From NCBI RefSeq assembly GCF_002086485.1, contig NZ_MVHF01000009.1, positions 153,795-217,794 of the forward strand: a DNA stretch of 64,000 bases, given 5' to 3'. Made by a program: the position numbers and the translations under genes. Shown one piece after another: positions 20,170 to 29,417 of this stretch. The DNA comes from Mycobacterium aquaticum (GTDB lineage: Bacteria > Actinomycetota > Actinomycetes > Mycobacteriales > Mycobacteriaceae). Numbering within the stretch: position 1 is the stretch's first letter; the number at the start of each line of letters is the position of its first letter. Below the pieces are notes generated by a model that saw nothing but the letters and a program-made list of their open reading frames with translations, ran no database searches and was not told the origin of the DNA.

Positions 20170-20508
20170 TTACTGCTGGGACGTTCCTTCTCCGGTCAGG
20201 TCCGCCACCATCTCATCGAGTCGCTCCCGGTCAGCTGTGATCGACGCTGAGGCTTTGGCGGTCGCCTTCTGCAGCGCCTCATTGAGTCTCTGCTCGACTG
20301 TTTGGGCGCCCAGGCGAAGCAAGCCGTCCTCGATGAACACCGACTTCAGGTGATGGTGACCGTTCAAGGTCACCTCGACCGTGTTGGTTTCGTCTGCTGC
20401 CGTGAAGGTTTCGGTATTCATCTTGTGCAGTTGATCGTCCATCAGAGCCTGCAGCTGTTGCGCCTTCTGCAGTACTGCGGCGACCTCGGGGTGCATTCCA
20501 TCGGTCAT
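20170..20508 (-). CDS. espL: ESX-1 associated YbaB/EbfC-like protein EspL
   Basis: The 112-aa product fits the YbaB/EbfC fold (helix, strands around NTVEVTLNGHHHLKSVFI, helix) and sits directly after espB, as in M. tuberculosis (Rv3880c next to Rv3881c). EspL is cytosolic and is reported to stabilise EspE, EspF and EspH in M. marinum. Its start overlaps the espB stop by 4 bp. It is a natural candidate to assist the EspE-module effectors as well. Confidence 0.87.
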   Translation of the reverse strand: MTDGMHPEVAAVLQKAQQLQALMDDQLHKMNTETFTAADETNTVEVTLNGHHHLKSVFIEDGLLRLGAQTVEQRLNEALQKATAKASASITADRERLDEMVADLTGEGTSQQ

Positions 20509-22091
20509 GACGGCTCCTTAACGTTTTCCTTGCGGCGTCGTTGTGGAATCTGACGGCCGATTACCGGCTCCGTCCACGCGCGGTCTTCCTTGTACAGGTC
20601 TTCATCTGGGGACAATCTCGGGTCGCGACGCTTCTCCTTGCCTTGTTGACCGGCGCCGTGACCCATGCCGCCGCCCATGCCACCACCGCCCATTGCACCG
20701 CCGCCCATGCCGCCTCCTGCGGCGCCGACAGGTACAGCAGCGGCGTTCGCACCCCGTGCGCCAGTTGGAGTTTGCCCGAACGAATCCGCTCCCATGGACG
20801 GTCCGAGCGGAGCTTTGGGCATACCCCCTCCGCCTCCACCTCCTGCGCCTGCACCGCCTCCGCCGAGGCTGGCCGGCTTCAGTGTTGGTTCGCTGAGCTT
20901 CGACAAATCTGGCTTGCCGCCGAGGCCGGCCGGCAGACCCCCAGAAGGCGCGCCCGCTGCCGACGGGGAACCGCCCGCGCCTGATGGGGAACCGCTTGCA
21001 CCGGACGAGGAGCCGCCCGACGGTGAGCCGCCGGAAGGCGAACCGGACTGCGGCTTGGAGGCAATTTTCTGTTCAGCACTCGCGGGTGACAGGGTTGGAG
21101 TCGCCGAATTCTCGGACTGCGGCCCTGATTCACCCGGCGTGGGCCCAGCCGCGTCCCGAGATTGGCCGTCTTCTGGTCCCATGCTGCGAGTGCTAGGGCC
21201 ACCGACGTTGATCGCCCCGTCGGGGGGCGGATCGAGCGTGATGGCCTTCATCATCGCGGCGTTCTTGTAGGTGTTGCGGATCTCGTCGGACTCGGCTTGT
21301 AGCTTGGCCATCTCGTCGGCGATGAATTGTGCTGTCAACCCGTCGACTTGATCGACGCCGTTGGTGATCATCCACTTGAGCACCGCGTCGCCGATCATGT
21401 ACCACTGATAGACAGGCGTGTGTGCCGCCCTCGCAGCTTCCTGCGCGTCAGCGATGCGTTCAGCCTCGTCTGCAAGTTCCAGCCAGGCGCCCGCGAGCTT
21501 GGTGAACCACACCGACATGGCGTCGAACTTTTGGGATGCGGCCTCGGCTGCGCTTCCCTCCCATGGCACACCGTAGGTGTTGAACTGCGAGCTCATGGTC
21601 GTCAGCTGCGCACTGGCTATACGCCAGTCGCTGGCGGCCGTGCGGAGCGAAGATCCGTTGTCGCCGTCCTGCAGACGCGCCTCGGTGTCTTTGATCTGAG
21701 CGTAGCCCGCAGCCTCTAGAGCTGTTGGAGCATCAATAGCGCGCGGCGCGGGCAAGGGGTCCGTACTCGGTTGTTCGACGGTCACCGCCGGTAGCTGACC
21801 GCCTGTGCCTGCCTTGATCGCGTCTGCGACTTCGCTGTCGACCCTTTCGTAGGCGTTGGCTGCAGATGTCAGGGCTTGCGTAAGACGCGTCTTTTGGTTC
21901 TTACCGACGACCTGGTAACCCATGATGCCGTCCGCGCCCCGGCCAAAGTTCTGAGCCACGGTGTTGGCAAAATCCAACCCGCAGGGCCGCTGTACCGATG
22001 ACTGCCCCATACTCGTCGGAACTCTCAGGCCTTCGAGACTCGTCGCTCGCGCCCGAATCTGATCGGTCATCGCATTTACTTGCTCACCCAT
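20505..22091 (-). CDS. espB: ESX-1 secreted protein EspB
   Basis: The 528-aa product starts at ATG 22091 after a GGGGGG stretch; a longer frame runs into eccE1 and is rejected. It keeps the PE-PPE-like EspB fold: YxxxD at Y81-D85 (AYERVDSE) and WxG at W177-G179 (VPWEGSAAEA), both almost at the published M. tuberculosis positions. The second half is Pro/Ser/Gly-rich with SLGGGGAGAGGGGGGG and Met/Gly repeats. It ends in the conserved EDLYKEDRAWTEPVIG segment, the region MycP1 is known to process around. EspB oligomerises outside the cell. Confidence 0.93.
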   Translation of the reverse strand: MGEQVNAMTDQIRARATSLEGLRVPTSMGQSSVQRPCGLDFANTVAQNFGRGADGIMGYQVVGKNQKTRLTQALTSAANAYERVDSEVADAIKAGTGGQLPAVTVEQPSTDPLPAPRAIDAPTALEAAGYAQIKDTEARLQDGDNGSSLRTAASDWRIASAQLTTMSSQFNTYGVPWEGSAAEAASQKFDAMSVWFTKLAGAWLELADEAERIADAQEAARAAHTPVYQWYMIGDAVLKWMITNGVDQVDGLTAQFIADEMAKLQAESDEIRNTYKNAAMMKAITLDPPPDGAINVGGPSTRSMGPEDGQSRDAAGPTPGESGPQSENSATPTLSPASAEQKIASKPQSGSPSGGSPSGGSSSGASGSPSGAGGSPSAAGAPSGGLPAGLGGKPDLSKLSEPTLKPASLGGGGAGAGGGGGGGMPKAPLGPSMGADSFGQTPTGARGANAAAVPVGAAGGGMGGGAMGGGGMGGGMGHGAGQQGKEKRRDPRLSPDEDLYKEDRAWTEPVIGRQIPQRRRKENVKEPS

Positions 22092-22134
22092 GGTCCCCCC
22101 GAACCAACTGGAGGCTCGCCTCCGAACACTGTTG

Positions 22135-23529
22135 TCACTGTTCCAACGCCATCTGATAACGGCTCTCTTCACGCGGATTGATCAGCTGGATGGGCAGCTG
22201 CCGGTGCCTCGGTGTGTCAATGAAGTTGGGCCGCAGGATGACTCGTCCCACACCTTGATGTGGGCCCAGGTACGTCGTGGCATGGGGCCACGCCACTCGG
22301 GGTACGCGTCCGACACGACCGTTGATCAGCGAGGCGAACTCGCGGAACTGTGGACTGAGCGTGATCACCGCGCCGGCTGCGGCCGAGCGGATCAGGAACT
22401 GGGTGAACAGCCGGGCGTCGCCGAGGTTGATGCTGACGTCGACGTCGTCGAACGGCATGTATACCGGGTAGCGGTCGGCGGTCTCGCCGATCAGCACACC
22501 GGCCGACCCGATCGGGAGCTCGTAGTGCTTGTCGGTCACCGGGCTGATGCCCTGCAGAGCGGCCCGCTGGCCGCCGAAGAGACACGAAAAGCCGCGTGGT
22601 GTTGTGGGATTGGCCAACGTGGTCAGCAGCACTGTGCTGATCGGCGCCACGCCGGGGATGACCCGAACCCGCGTCGTGGTGTGATCGGCGCGCGCTGACC
22701 ACCACACATCGGGGCCGCCCGGTGCACTGTAGGCGGCGGTAAAAGTGCTGCGGCCCTTGATGACCGACCACGATTCCTTCTCGAAGCTGATCTCCGTGGC
22801 CTTGTCGTAGTCGTCGAAGCTACGGCAGCATTGGGCGTCGATCCCGTGGCTGGCCAGCTGATCGCCGATCCGCGTCGTCGACGCCACCAGGTACCGGGCC
22901 AGGCCGGAGACGCCGGAGTCGCGGCGTTGTGCAGAGCGTTGCGTCGTATCGGGATTCGCACGCAGCACCACCCAGGTGCGCCGGTTCGCTGGCGCGGGAT
23001 AGGGGCCCACCACCTGCTCGTAAAGCGCCACCAGGCTGGCCGGTGCGGTGCGGCCCACCCGATGCCCGGACGAGACGATATCGGCCTCGAGGTCGGGGCA
23101 GTGCGCGAGCAGCAGGTCCTCGACGAGCTTGCTGCTGATGATGTCGTCGGTCACGGCCTTGGAGTTGACGATCACCGTCGGCGTGAAAGGCCTTGGTACC
23201 AGCTCGATTACGGAGATCAGGTAATCGCCCTGCCAGCGCACCGCAACGTGGTCGCCGGGCATCACGGTTGATCCGACGGCCGGGTCGGAAGCCGGATCAG
23301 GCGTGGTGCGATGCCGGCGCCGCCACGAGAACACTGCGGCGACCCAGCCTGTCAGCCGGCGGCCGCGGATCGTGAGCACTGAGAACAATGCGACGAGCAC
23401 GCCCAGCGTGATGCCCAACCACAGCAGGTGGAAGTGCATGCAGATTGCCACGCATGCCGGAATCAGCGCGGCGGCCCAGATGGCGTGGCCGGTGCTGAAC
23501 CGAAAGCCGAACTGGCGCAGGAGGTTCAT
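22135..23529 (-). CDS. eccE1: ESX-1 membrane complex protein EccE1
   Basis: The 464-aa product (family ~462 aa) has two N-terminal transmembrane helices (~12-55), then a cytosolic domain with hallmark stretches GDHVAVRWQGDYL, PANRRTWVVLRA and LPIGSAGVLIGE. EccE lies at the periphery of the EccBCDE channel. The start overlaps the mycP1 stop as ATGA. It is read after mycP1 and before espB in one minus-strand operon. Confidence 0.95.
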   Translation of the reverse strand: MNLLRQFGFRFSTGHAIWAAALIPACVAICMHFHLLWLGITLGVLVALFSVLTIRGRRLTGWVAAVFSWRRRHRTTPDPASDPAVGSTVMPGDHVAVRWQGDYLISVIELVPRPFTPTVIVNSKAVTDDIISSKLVEDLLLAHCPDLEADIVSSGHRVGRTAPASLVALYEQVVGPYPAPANRRTWVVLRANPDTTQRSAQRRDSGVSGLARYLVASTTRIGDQLASHGIDAQCCRSFDDYDKATEISFEKESWSVIKGRSTFTAAYSAPGGPDVWWSARADHTTTRVRVIPGVAPISTVLLTTLANPTTPRGFSCLFGGQRAALQGISPVTDKHYELPIGSAGVLIGETADRYPVYMPFDDVDVSINLGDARLFTQFLIRSAAAGAVITLSPQFREFASLINGRVGRVPRVAWPHATTYLGPHQGVGRVILRPNFIDTPRHRQLPIQLINPREESRYQMALEQ

Positions 23530-24875
23530 CGCCGTCGCCTCAACGCGCGGCGGGCCATGGCGGCCACACCGAGGACGAAGGCCAACCCCAGACCGATGGC
23601 GACGACGATGGTGATCGGGCCACGGTCTGGCGGCGGGATGTACACCGGCGGCGGTACTTCCTTGACCCGCATCGGGGCCTTGGCCGGACCGCTCGGGACC
23701 TCCCAGGTGAGCGCGGCGACCGGATCGATCACGCCGGCTCCGACGTAGTTGTCCACGCCGCCGCCGGGATGGCGTGCGGTGGCGGTGATTCGGTTGATGA
23801 TCTGCGCGGCAGTGAGATCCGGGAAGCGCTGCTTGAGCAGGGCGGCCAGGCCGGACACGTAGGCAACCGAGAACGACGTGCCGAACAGGGGTTTGGGGCC
23901 GTCCTGGTCGGCGACGGCGTTGACCGGTTGACCGTCGTACCCGAGCGCGGTGAGGTTCTCACCAGGTGCCGCGGCACCCACCCACGGTCCGGACATCGAG
24001 AAACCGCTCGGCTGACCGTTCTCGGCGATGCTGCCGACGGTCAGCACGATCGGGTCGTACCAGGCAGGGCTGACGATCGTTTGGACGCCCCGCCATCCCC
24101 GGGGATCGGAGGGGATCGACGGGTCCGGCGGCAGGTTCTGCGTGCAGTCGCCGCCGGTGTTGCCCGCGGCCACCAAGATGACCACGTTCTTGACGTTGAC
24201 GGCGTAGTTGATCGCGGCGCCCAGGGTGGACTCGTCGATGCGGCGGGTCACCTTGTAGCAGGCCGCCTCGCTGATGTTGATCACCTGCGCGCCGATGTTG
24301 GCGGCGTGCACGATGGAGCGGGCGAGGCTGCGGATGGAGCCGGCAGTGGGGGTGTCGTTCGGGTTGTTCGGATCCCGTTGGGCGCCCTTGGGTTGGAACA
24401 TCCCCGAGGTCTGGCGGAGCGACAGGATTCGGGCGTCGGGAGCGACGCCGACGAACCCGTCGGTCGGGGACGGCCGCCCCGCGATGATCGACGCGGTCAG
24501 CGTCCCATGGGCGTCGCAGTCGGACATGCCATTGCCGCCTGCATCGACGAAATCACCGCCGGGTTCGGCAGGGACGCGCGGCGACCCGTTGACGCCGGTG
24601 TCGATGACCGCCACAGTTACGCCGGCGCCGGTTGCGAACTTCTGCGCCTCGGCGATCCGGAGGTAGTTGTTGGCCCACGGCTTGTCGGCGAAGTTCGAGT
24701 TGGGCATGACCGTCGGGCCCTTGCACTCGTAGCGCTGCTCGGTCGGCTCGTCGGGACCCAATTGATCCGGCGGAACTGCTGCGGCGTCGATCACCGGCGG
24801 ATCGATGGCCCATGCCGGCGGTGCACTGAACATCGCCAGCAACACCGCAAACATCATGACGGCTAAGCGCTGCAC
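23526..24875 (-). CDS. mycP1: Mycosin-1, ESX-1 subtilisin-like protease MycP1
   Basis: The 449-aa product starts at a GTG after GAGGGGGT. It has a signal peptide ending near AWA (~22), then an S8 protease domain with catalytic Asp92 (AVIDTG), His123 (DAHGT), oxyanion Asn239 (AAGNTGG) and Ser334 (GTSFSVAY). A Pro-rich linker and one C-terminal transmembrane helix (~421-441) follow, then Arg-rich residues. MycP1 cleaves EspB and is needed for a stable ESX-1 complex. It is the first gene of the leftward operon. Confidence 0.96.
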   Translation of the reverse strand: MQRLAVMMFAVLLAMFSAPPAWAIDPPVIDAAAVPPDQLGPDEPTEQRYECKGPTVMPNSNFADKPWANNYLRIAEAQKFATGAGVTVAVIDTGVNGSPRVPAEPGGDFVDAGGNGMSDCDAHGTLTASIIAGRPSPTDGFVGVAPDARILSLRQTSGMFQPKGAQRDPNNPNDTPTAGSIRSLARSIVHAANIGAQVINISEAACYKVTRRIDESTLGAAINYAVNVKNVVILVAAGNTGGDCTQNLPPDPSIPSDPRGWRGVQTIVSPAWYDPIVLTVGSIAENGQPSGFSMSGPWVGAAAPGENLTALGYDGQPVNAVADQDGPKPLFGTSFSVAYVSGLAALLKQRFPDLTAAQIINRITATARHPGGGVDNYVGAGVIDPVAALTWEVPSGPAKAPMRVKEVPPPVYIPPPDRGPITIVVAIGLGLAFVLGVAAMARRALRRRR

Positions 24876-25160
24876 GCCCTACGCACCCCCCTCGACGGTA
24901 GATCCGCCTGCCGTGTGCTGATGCACATGCAGCAAACAAATCTGCGCCTGCCCCGAACCGCGTCTACCTACGACAAGCCGACTGGCCATTTGCACGCAGG
25001 CAATCATAAGGGTGTACCAGACGTGGGAATTACGCTTTCTTCCTGGGGTACTTGGCCAATGACAGCAAGGCCGATTGTTGTCCCAGACTTTCCGTTCGAG
25101 GGGTGGCGGCAGCGGCAATAGACTTGTCGGTCAGCAAGTCCGTCAGAATCGGAGGGGCCG
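24876..25160. promoter_or_regulatory. Divergent intergenic region between mycP1 and the accessory espC-like gene
   Basis: This 285-bp region must drive mycP1-eccE1-espB-espL leftward and the espC-like gene rightward. A TAGACT -10-like box lies near 25122-25127 and AATCGGAGG precedes the ATG at 25161. No gene or clear inverted repeat was seen. It is the left junction of the accessory island. Confidence 0.4.
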
Positions 25161-26096
25161 ATGACGCAGTTCAGGGCTGACACGAGTGCCGTGACCGGGT
25201 GGGGGCAACAGGTCAGCAGCCTCAGTGATGAGGTTGCCAGCTTTGTCAGTGGCGCTCCGGCGACCTCGGGTGTGCAGAACAGCCACGGCACCATCGGCTT
25301 TCCGATGCAGGATGTGCTCGACGCTGCGCAATCGGCGCGCGGCAACGCCTTGGGAGCGACTCAGTCAGCCTCGGCCAAGATCGGTGACCTGCTGAAACAG
25401 GCCGCCCAGGCTTATGAGCGCGGGGACTCGGAGGCCGCTGCACGGCTCAAGGCGCAGGCCGATCGCATGGAGTCTGCTCAGACGGAGAACGGCCAAGGCA
25501 TTGGGACGGTGATGACCAAGGGCGCCCAGGGCGGCCCGCAGCCGGCGGGCCAGGTGATGAGCCAGTTCGGTCAGGTGGCCGGCCAGATGATGCAGGGCAT
25601 GGCGCAACCTGTTCAGGGCGCTGTGCAGGGGCTCTCGCAGATCCCGCAGCAGGCCATGCAGGGTGCACAGGGCATCGTGCAGACCGCAATGCAGGGTGCC
25701 GGCGGCGGAGGCGCGGCGGCGGCCGATGCAGCAGCGAAGGCCAGCGCGGCCGGAGCCGGGCCGGGTGCGGGAGCCCCGGCCGGCCAGAGGCCACCCGTTC
25801 AGAGCGGGATCATGAGCGAAGAGCGGATGCGCGAACTTCAGGGGCTCCCACCGTTCGGCGGTGACGTCATGGGTCACGCGGGTGGCGATGTCATGGGGCA
25901 CGCGGGTGGCGACGTCATCGTCCACGGGGAATCTCACCCGCGGCTTCCACCGATCTACGGGGACTGGCCCGACAACGGTGAGACGTTGGAACCTGGACCA
26001 TCACAGTCACCACCGGTCTCTCGGAACTGGCCCAACGACGACATGCCCGATACGCGCACCTGGGAATCGCCGCCGTTCCTGCCCGACAAGTCGTAG
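25161..26096 (+). CDS. EspC-like ESX secretion-associated protein with Gln-rich and Gly/His-repeat tail
   Basis: The 311-aa product has an N-terminal ~100-aa helical hairpin of the EspC/WXG-like target type, without a signal peptide and with a YxxxD signal at Y85-D89 (AYERGDSE, nearly the same as EspB AYERVDSE). Residues ~125-180 are Gln/Met-rich, like PPE68. Then come an Ala/Gly stretch, a thrice-repeated GGDVMGHA-type unit, and a Pro-rich end. It lies 83 bp before an EspE-module effector, reproducing the partner-plus-EspE/EspA gene pairing seen with espC-espA and espF-espE. I infer it is the co-secreted partner of the two large effectors. Its last 36 codons are duplicated at 30461-30570. 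Confidence 0.72.
   Translation: MTQFRADTSAVTGWGQQVSSLSDEVASFVSGAPATSGVQNSHGTIGFPMQDVLDAAQSARGNALGATQSASAKIGDLLKQAAQAYERGDSEAAARLKAQADRMESAQTENGQGIGTVMTKGAQGGPQPAGQVMSQFGQVAGQMMQGMAQPVQGAVQGLSQIPQQAMQGAQGIVQTAMQGAGGGGAAAADAAAKASAAGAGPGAGAPAGQRPPVQSGIMSEERMRELQGLPPFGGDVMGHAGGDVMGHAGGDVIVHGESHPRLPPIYGDWPDNGETLEPGPSQSPPVSRNWPNDDMPDTRTWESPPFLPDKS
25857..25928 (+). repeat. Three tandem 24-bp repeats encoding GGDVMGHA-type units
   Basis: Units at 25857-25880, 25881-25904 and 25905-25928 encode GGDVMGHA, GGDVMGHA and GGDVIVHG. They lie in the tail of the EspC-like protein. Each unit has one histidine, and the copy number could vary by slippage. Confidence 0.85.
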
Positions 26097-26736
26097 CGCT
26101 GGACGGGAATTCGTGCACGTGGCCCAGTGCCCAGCCTGCGATACTGAGAGTTAGCTGTAGGGGATTCCGGGAGGTCTTGGTGGGGCTGCTCGATGCGTTC
26201 AATGAGACGTGGTCGCAAGCGCGGGAAACGTTCGGGCAGGGCACTCCTGAGGACGGCTCCAAGTTCGACGGCAGTTCGCGTCTGCTGCAGATGAAGTCGA
26301 GCGTGGAGGCCGCCGCACCTGATTCCCGTTGGCAGGGCACGGCTTCGGACGCCTATGCCGCGGCGAACAAGGAACACGCGCAGGTCTACGGCAAGCTCGC
26401 GGATCTCGACAAGCGGATGGCCGCTGAAGTCACCAATGCCGCCAATGTGGTGACCACGGGCCGGCAGAACCTCGACACCGTCAAGAGTTGGGTCACCCGC
26501 ATGGCGGCGACGATTCCCGATACCGACGCCGACGAGCGCGACCGCAAGCTGCTGCCGATCGTCAACAAGGGTGTCAGCCAGCTCAGCGACATCATCCAGA
26601 AGTCCACCAACGACATGACCGACATCCGCGGGCGGGTGCAGGGCATCAAAGGCGAATACGACGCTCTTACGAATCAGAAGTTCGCGCCGGGGGAGAAGGG
26701 ACCGGGGGAGAAGAAGGAGGAGAAGGGCAACAAGAA
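25987..26736 (+). repeat. 750-bp direct repeat, copy 1
   Basis: This copy spans the last 36 codons of the espC-like gene, the intergenic promoter and the first ~185 codons of effector A. Copy 2 is at 30461-31209. By eye they differ at about 27 positions including one single-base indel (~96% identical). Sequence similarity drops sharply right after the lysine-rich linker. Confidence 0.92.
26107..26145 (+). promoter_or_regulatory. Conserved promoter element of the EspE-module effectors (copy 2)
   Basis: GAATTC at 26107-26112 and GATACT at 26140-26145 are separated by 27 bases, exactly as before the genes at 16830 and 30653. GGGAGG at 26169-26174 then precedes the GTG start by five bases. Confidence 0.6.
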
Positions 26737-28522
26737 GGACGACAAGCCGGAACGCTTGGGAGCTTGGCAGGACCGGGGGAATGGCGAACTCAAGCCCGAG
26801 GATATGGAAGGCTTGGTTCGCGACGCGCTTAACGGCAATCAAGAGGCGGCGTCGAAAGTTGACGGAATTCTCAACGGCATCGACGCGCAGAAGCTAGGTC
26901 CCAACAGCAAGGCTCACCCACTCAGCCCGGTTGAAGCTGAACTCGTCGGCCAAATGCAGGCCCAAATGAAGCCGATGTCGATGGACGATCTTAAGGCCGC
27001 GCGCGAGAAACTCGGTCCGCACAAGGGCATCCTGGCCAACGCCATGCAGATTATGAGTGATCCCGACGTGACCTATCCACGGCATGATGGCGACGGGCCC
27101 CAGGTCGTTACGCCTGGACAGATACCGAATGATGGAGTGCTGCCGGGAGATACCGGCGCACTTCCTGACGGAGTCCAGGCCACGCTGAACCAGCGCGGCG
27201 ACTTCCTGGGTCCGACGGCCCCGAGTGTTGGCTATCCGGGCAGCCAGGTCGACCTTGAAGCCGGTGAACGTGCAAATGCGGCGCAGAATCTGAAGAGTTT
27301 GGCAGACATTGTCGGGGACGGTGATCCAAAATTCCAGCAAGGGTCCCAGCTCGACCGCGAGATGATGTCAAATGCAAAAGAATGGCTGAATGCACAAGAG
27401 GGCCCACGTGGCGCCCAAGGGCACTGGGGTGACGATGTTGTGCAGCGGGTGTTTGAGACGGCCGGCCGTGACACCATTGTTGACCATGATCTGTTGACTA
27501 CAGACAAGGACTTTGTTCACGACGTTTTGACCCATGAGTGGAAAGACGATGGCAAATCGGCGAGGACTCTTACTGACTGGATCGGCGGGGCAGCACATTC
27601 GGATGATCCCGCGGTAAATGCACGCGCAGGCGAAACGGCGAGTGCTTTGGCAGACTACCTCGGTGATCCCGCAAACAAGGGGACGCTGCTGGATATCAAT
27701 ACCGGTACGCAGCAGAACGTGTCACTCGGCAAGCTGAATCCGGAACTTACCCAGAGTCTCGCCCAAGCTATCAGCCCGTACGTAGACGATATGGCTGGCA
27801 GGAATCTCGACGGCACGCTGGGTTGGACCCCGAAGGATAGCTCGGCAGATCTGTCGTATCCACACGCTGTCCAGGTGATGGGAGTGCTTGGAACAGACGA
27901 CACTGCGGCCAAGATTCTGGACGCCCAGTCGGCCTCCGTGCAGTCGGCGTACATCAACGAATACGCGAACTCTGTAATCAACAGCGGCGGCCAGTTTGCC
28001 GATTCGCATGCGATGGAGGCTGCCGGACGGCTAAAGGGAATCTCTGACGAAGGTGCGTTCATGGCGGTATCGGACACGGAATCCGACGCGACCAAGGCGA
28101 GGCAAGCAGCCTGGGACAGGATGGCGCGCAACTACGATGCGGCAAAAGACCTAGTAGGTGCTGTTCCGTATGTGAACACCGCCCTATCGGTTGAGGCTAC
28201 GCTGATGAAAGACGCGATTCTAGGACCGAGACCGGATTCTGCGGTACCCGGGCATACACCTATCGAAAGTTCGCTTGGAATGCGATCTGCTCTCGCCTCA
28301 GCGTTTATAGCGAATAACATTGGTAATCAGCTAGACATAGAGCGCTTGACTGGGTTTGACATCAACCACGACGGCCAAATCGATATTCCACCGGAGTCGC
28401 TGACGGACAGAAATCGCGTAGACTACGTTAACGCTCTGAACAATTATTTCAGCCATGTGGACCGCGCGATTAGCGACCCGTTCGCAGACTACGACAAGGC
28501 TTACCGCGATGTTCTCCATTAA
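26180..28522 (+). CDS. EspE-module polymorphic effector A (780 aa)
   Basis: The product starts at GTG 26180, the same start as its paralogues. Residues 1-~175 are the EspE-like helical secretion module (TPEDGS, W51-Q-G53, AYAAANKEH, IKGEYDALT), then a Lys/Glu/Gly linker (~175-190). Residues ~190-780 are a long mostly helical body related only distantly to effector B. Shared landmarks are HEWKDDG near 450 and LNPEL near 519. The end carries an EF-hand/dockerin-like loop, DINHDGQIDIPPE, at 727-739. No known catalytic motif was recognised. The body is less GC-rich than the module. A lipoprotein gene overlaps its 3' end by 14 bp. An ESX-1-exported toxin or contact-dependent factor is the working inference. 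Confidence 0.72.
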   Translation: MGLLDAFNETWSQARETFGQGTPEDGSKFDGSSRLLQMKSSVEAAAPDSRWQGTASDAYAAANKEHAQVYGKLADLDKRMAAEVTNAANVVTTGRQNLDTVKSWVTRMAATIPDTDADERDRKLLPIVNKGVSQLSDIIQKSTNDMTDIRGRVQGIKGEYDALTNQKFAPGEKGPGEKKEEKGNKKDDKPERLGAWQDRGNGELKPEDMEGLVRDALNGNQEAASKVDGILNGIDAQKLGPNSKAHPLSPVEAELVGQMQAQMKPMSMDDLKAAREKLGPHKGILANAMQIMSDPDVTYPRHDGDGPQVVTPGQIPNDGVLPGDTGALPDGVQATLNQRGDFLGPTAPSVGYPGSQVDLEAGERANAAQNLKSLADIVGDGDPKFQQGSQLDREMMSNAKEWLNAQEGPRGAQGHWGDDVVQRVFETAGRDTIVDHDLLTTDKDFVHDVLTHEWKDDGKSARTLTDWIGGAAHSDDPAVNARAGETASALADYLGDPANKGTLLDINTGTQQNVSLGKLNPELTQSLAQAISPYVDDMAGRNLDGTLGWTPKDSSADLSYPHAVQVMGVLGTDDTAAKILDAQSASVQSAYINEYANSVINSGGQFADSHAMEAAGRLKGISDEGAFMAVSDTESDATKARQAAWDRMARNYDAAKDLVGAVPYVNTALSVEATLMKDAILGPRPDSAVPGHTPIESSLGMRSALASAFIANNIGNQLDIERLTGFDINHDGQIDIPPESLTDRNRVDYVNALNNYFSHVDRAISDPFADYDKAYRDVLH

Positions 28523-29417
28523 GGTCAGCATTACCGCAGCGTTCGTTATAGTGCTCCTTGCGGTTTCGGCGTGTGATAGGCGCACAAACGACGGTCCCCC
28601 GACCGTGGCTTCATCTTCCACTTCGCCATCGCTTTTTCCCAATTGGCCACCCGAAGCGAATGAATTCCGCTTCCACTGGTCCGCTGCACCTGGAATAGAC
28701 CTCGATAACGGTCCGGCTGTTGCCCTGCGCGCCTACGTTGAGTCTTATCGCCTCGTCGGCCTAACCGGAGGTGATACGTCAGTCGTCTATCCAGGCTTCG
28801 GGCGGGCCACCCCAGACAACGCTGGAGAGGCCACCAAGCACGGTCAACTTTTCCAGCTGCAGTACGTGCGGCCGAAAACACGAGCCGAGGCGGAAAAGAA
28901 CGGATGGACTTATGTCGCGCGGCAGATCTACGGATATCAGCCAACGCACTTATTAAGCCTAGTTCCGCAGGGAGACGGCTACCGCGCGACCGTCTGTCTT
29001 GGCCTCTACTCCGTGTTCACCAGCACAGACGATCCCAACAAGTACTTGTCGACAAACACTGAATCGGCAAGCGGGCCGCTGCGCTACGCAGACGGCGTCG
29101 AAATCTGGCGGGTCGAACTGACCGACCACGACCCACGGGTGGGCGACGCGCCGGGGTCGCCAGCGGTAGCCCAACGCGGCCCACTGCCCGGTCCAACAGA
29201 CGACGTCTTCGGACGGTGGTTCATCACCGGTTCCAGCTCGGGCTTGTGGGGCCTGGTAGGCGAGGCTGAGGATGTCGATCCCGCGGAAGTCCGTCAGCAG
29301 TGCGGGGAGGCCATGCCGGACGATGTTGGCGCTCGCATTGCGATGTCGACCGGTCTCCACGACAGCCCTCCGCCACACGGGGACCCGATTCCAGGCTGGC
29401 CTGGCAAAGCTCAGTAG
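28509..29417 (+). CDS. Lipoprotein A1 of the NWP/PGWP family, candidate immunity to effector A
   Basis: The 302-aa product starts at ATG 28509 inside the effector A gene and has a lipobox LAVSAC (Cys22). The mature part has the family signature: NWPPEANEFRFHWSAAPGIDL, RAYVESY, YPGF, GYQPTHLLSL, ELT, QRGPLPGP, DVFGRWFIT, LWG, and a closing PIPGWP. No known enzyme motif is seen. The overlap with the effector gene implies coordinated synthesis, as in toxin-immunity pairs; that function is inferred. Confidence 0.72.
   Translation: MFSIKVSITAAFVIVLLAVSACDRRTNDGPPTVASSSTSPSLFPNWPPEANEFRFHWSAAPGIDLDNGPAVALRAYVESYRLVGLTGGDTSVVYPGFGRATPDNAGEATKHGQLFQLQYVRPKTRAEAEKNGWTYVARQIYGYQPTHLLSLVPQGDGYRATVCLGLYSVFTSTDDPNKYLSTNTESASGPLRYADGVEIWRVELTDHDPRVGDAPGSPAVAQRGPLPGPTDDVFGRWFITGSSSGLWGLVGEAEDVDPAEVRQQCGEAMPDDVGARIAMSTGLHDSPPPHGDPIPGWPGKAQ

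Noticed and set aside
22092..22172. Longer EspB start at 22172
   Set aside because: It overlaps the end of eccE1, while the ATG at 22091 has a ribosome site and puts YxxxD and WxG at the known EspB positions.
26008..26070. Relation between RNWPNDDMPD in the EspC-like tail and the NWP block of the lipoproteins
   Set aside because: Only three residues match and the surrounding sequence does not align; treated as chance.
25161..26096. Reading the 25161 gene as espJ or espK
   Set aside because: It has an EspC/EspB-like hairpin with YxxxD but none of the EspJ start or the long EspK Pro-rich/WXG layout that I recall, so no symbol is given.
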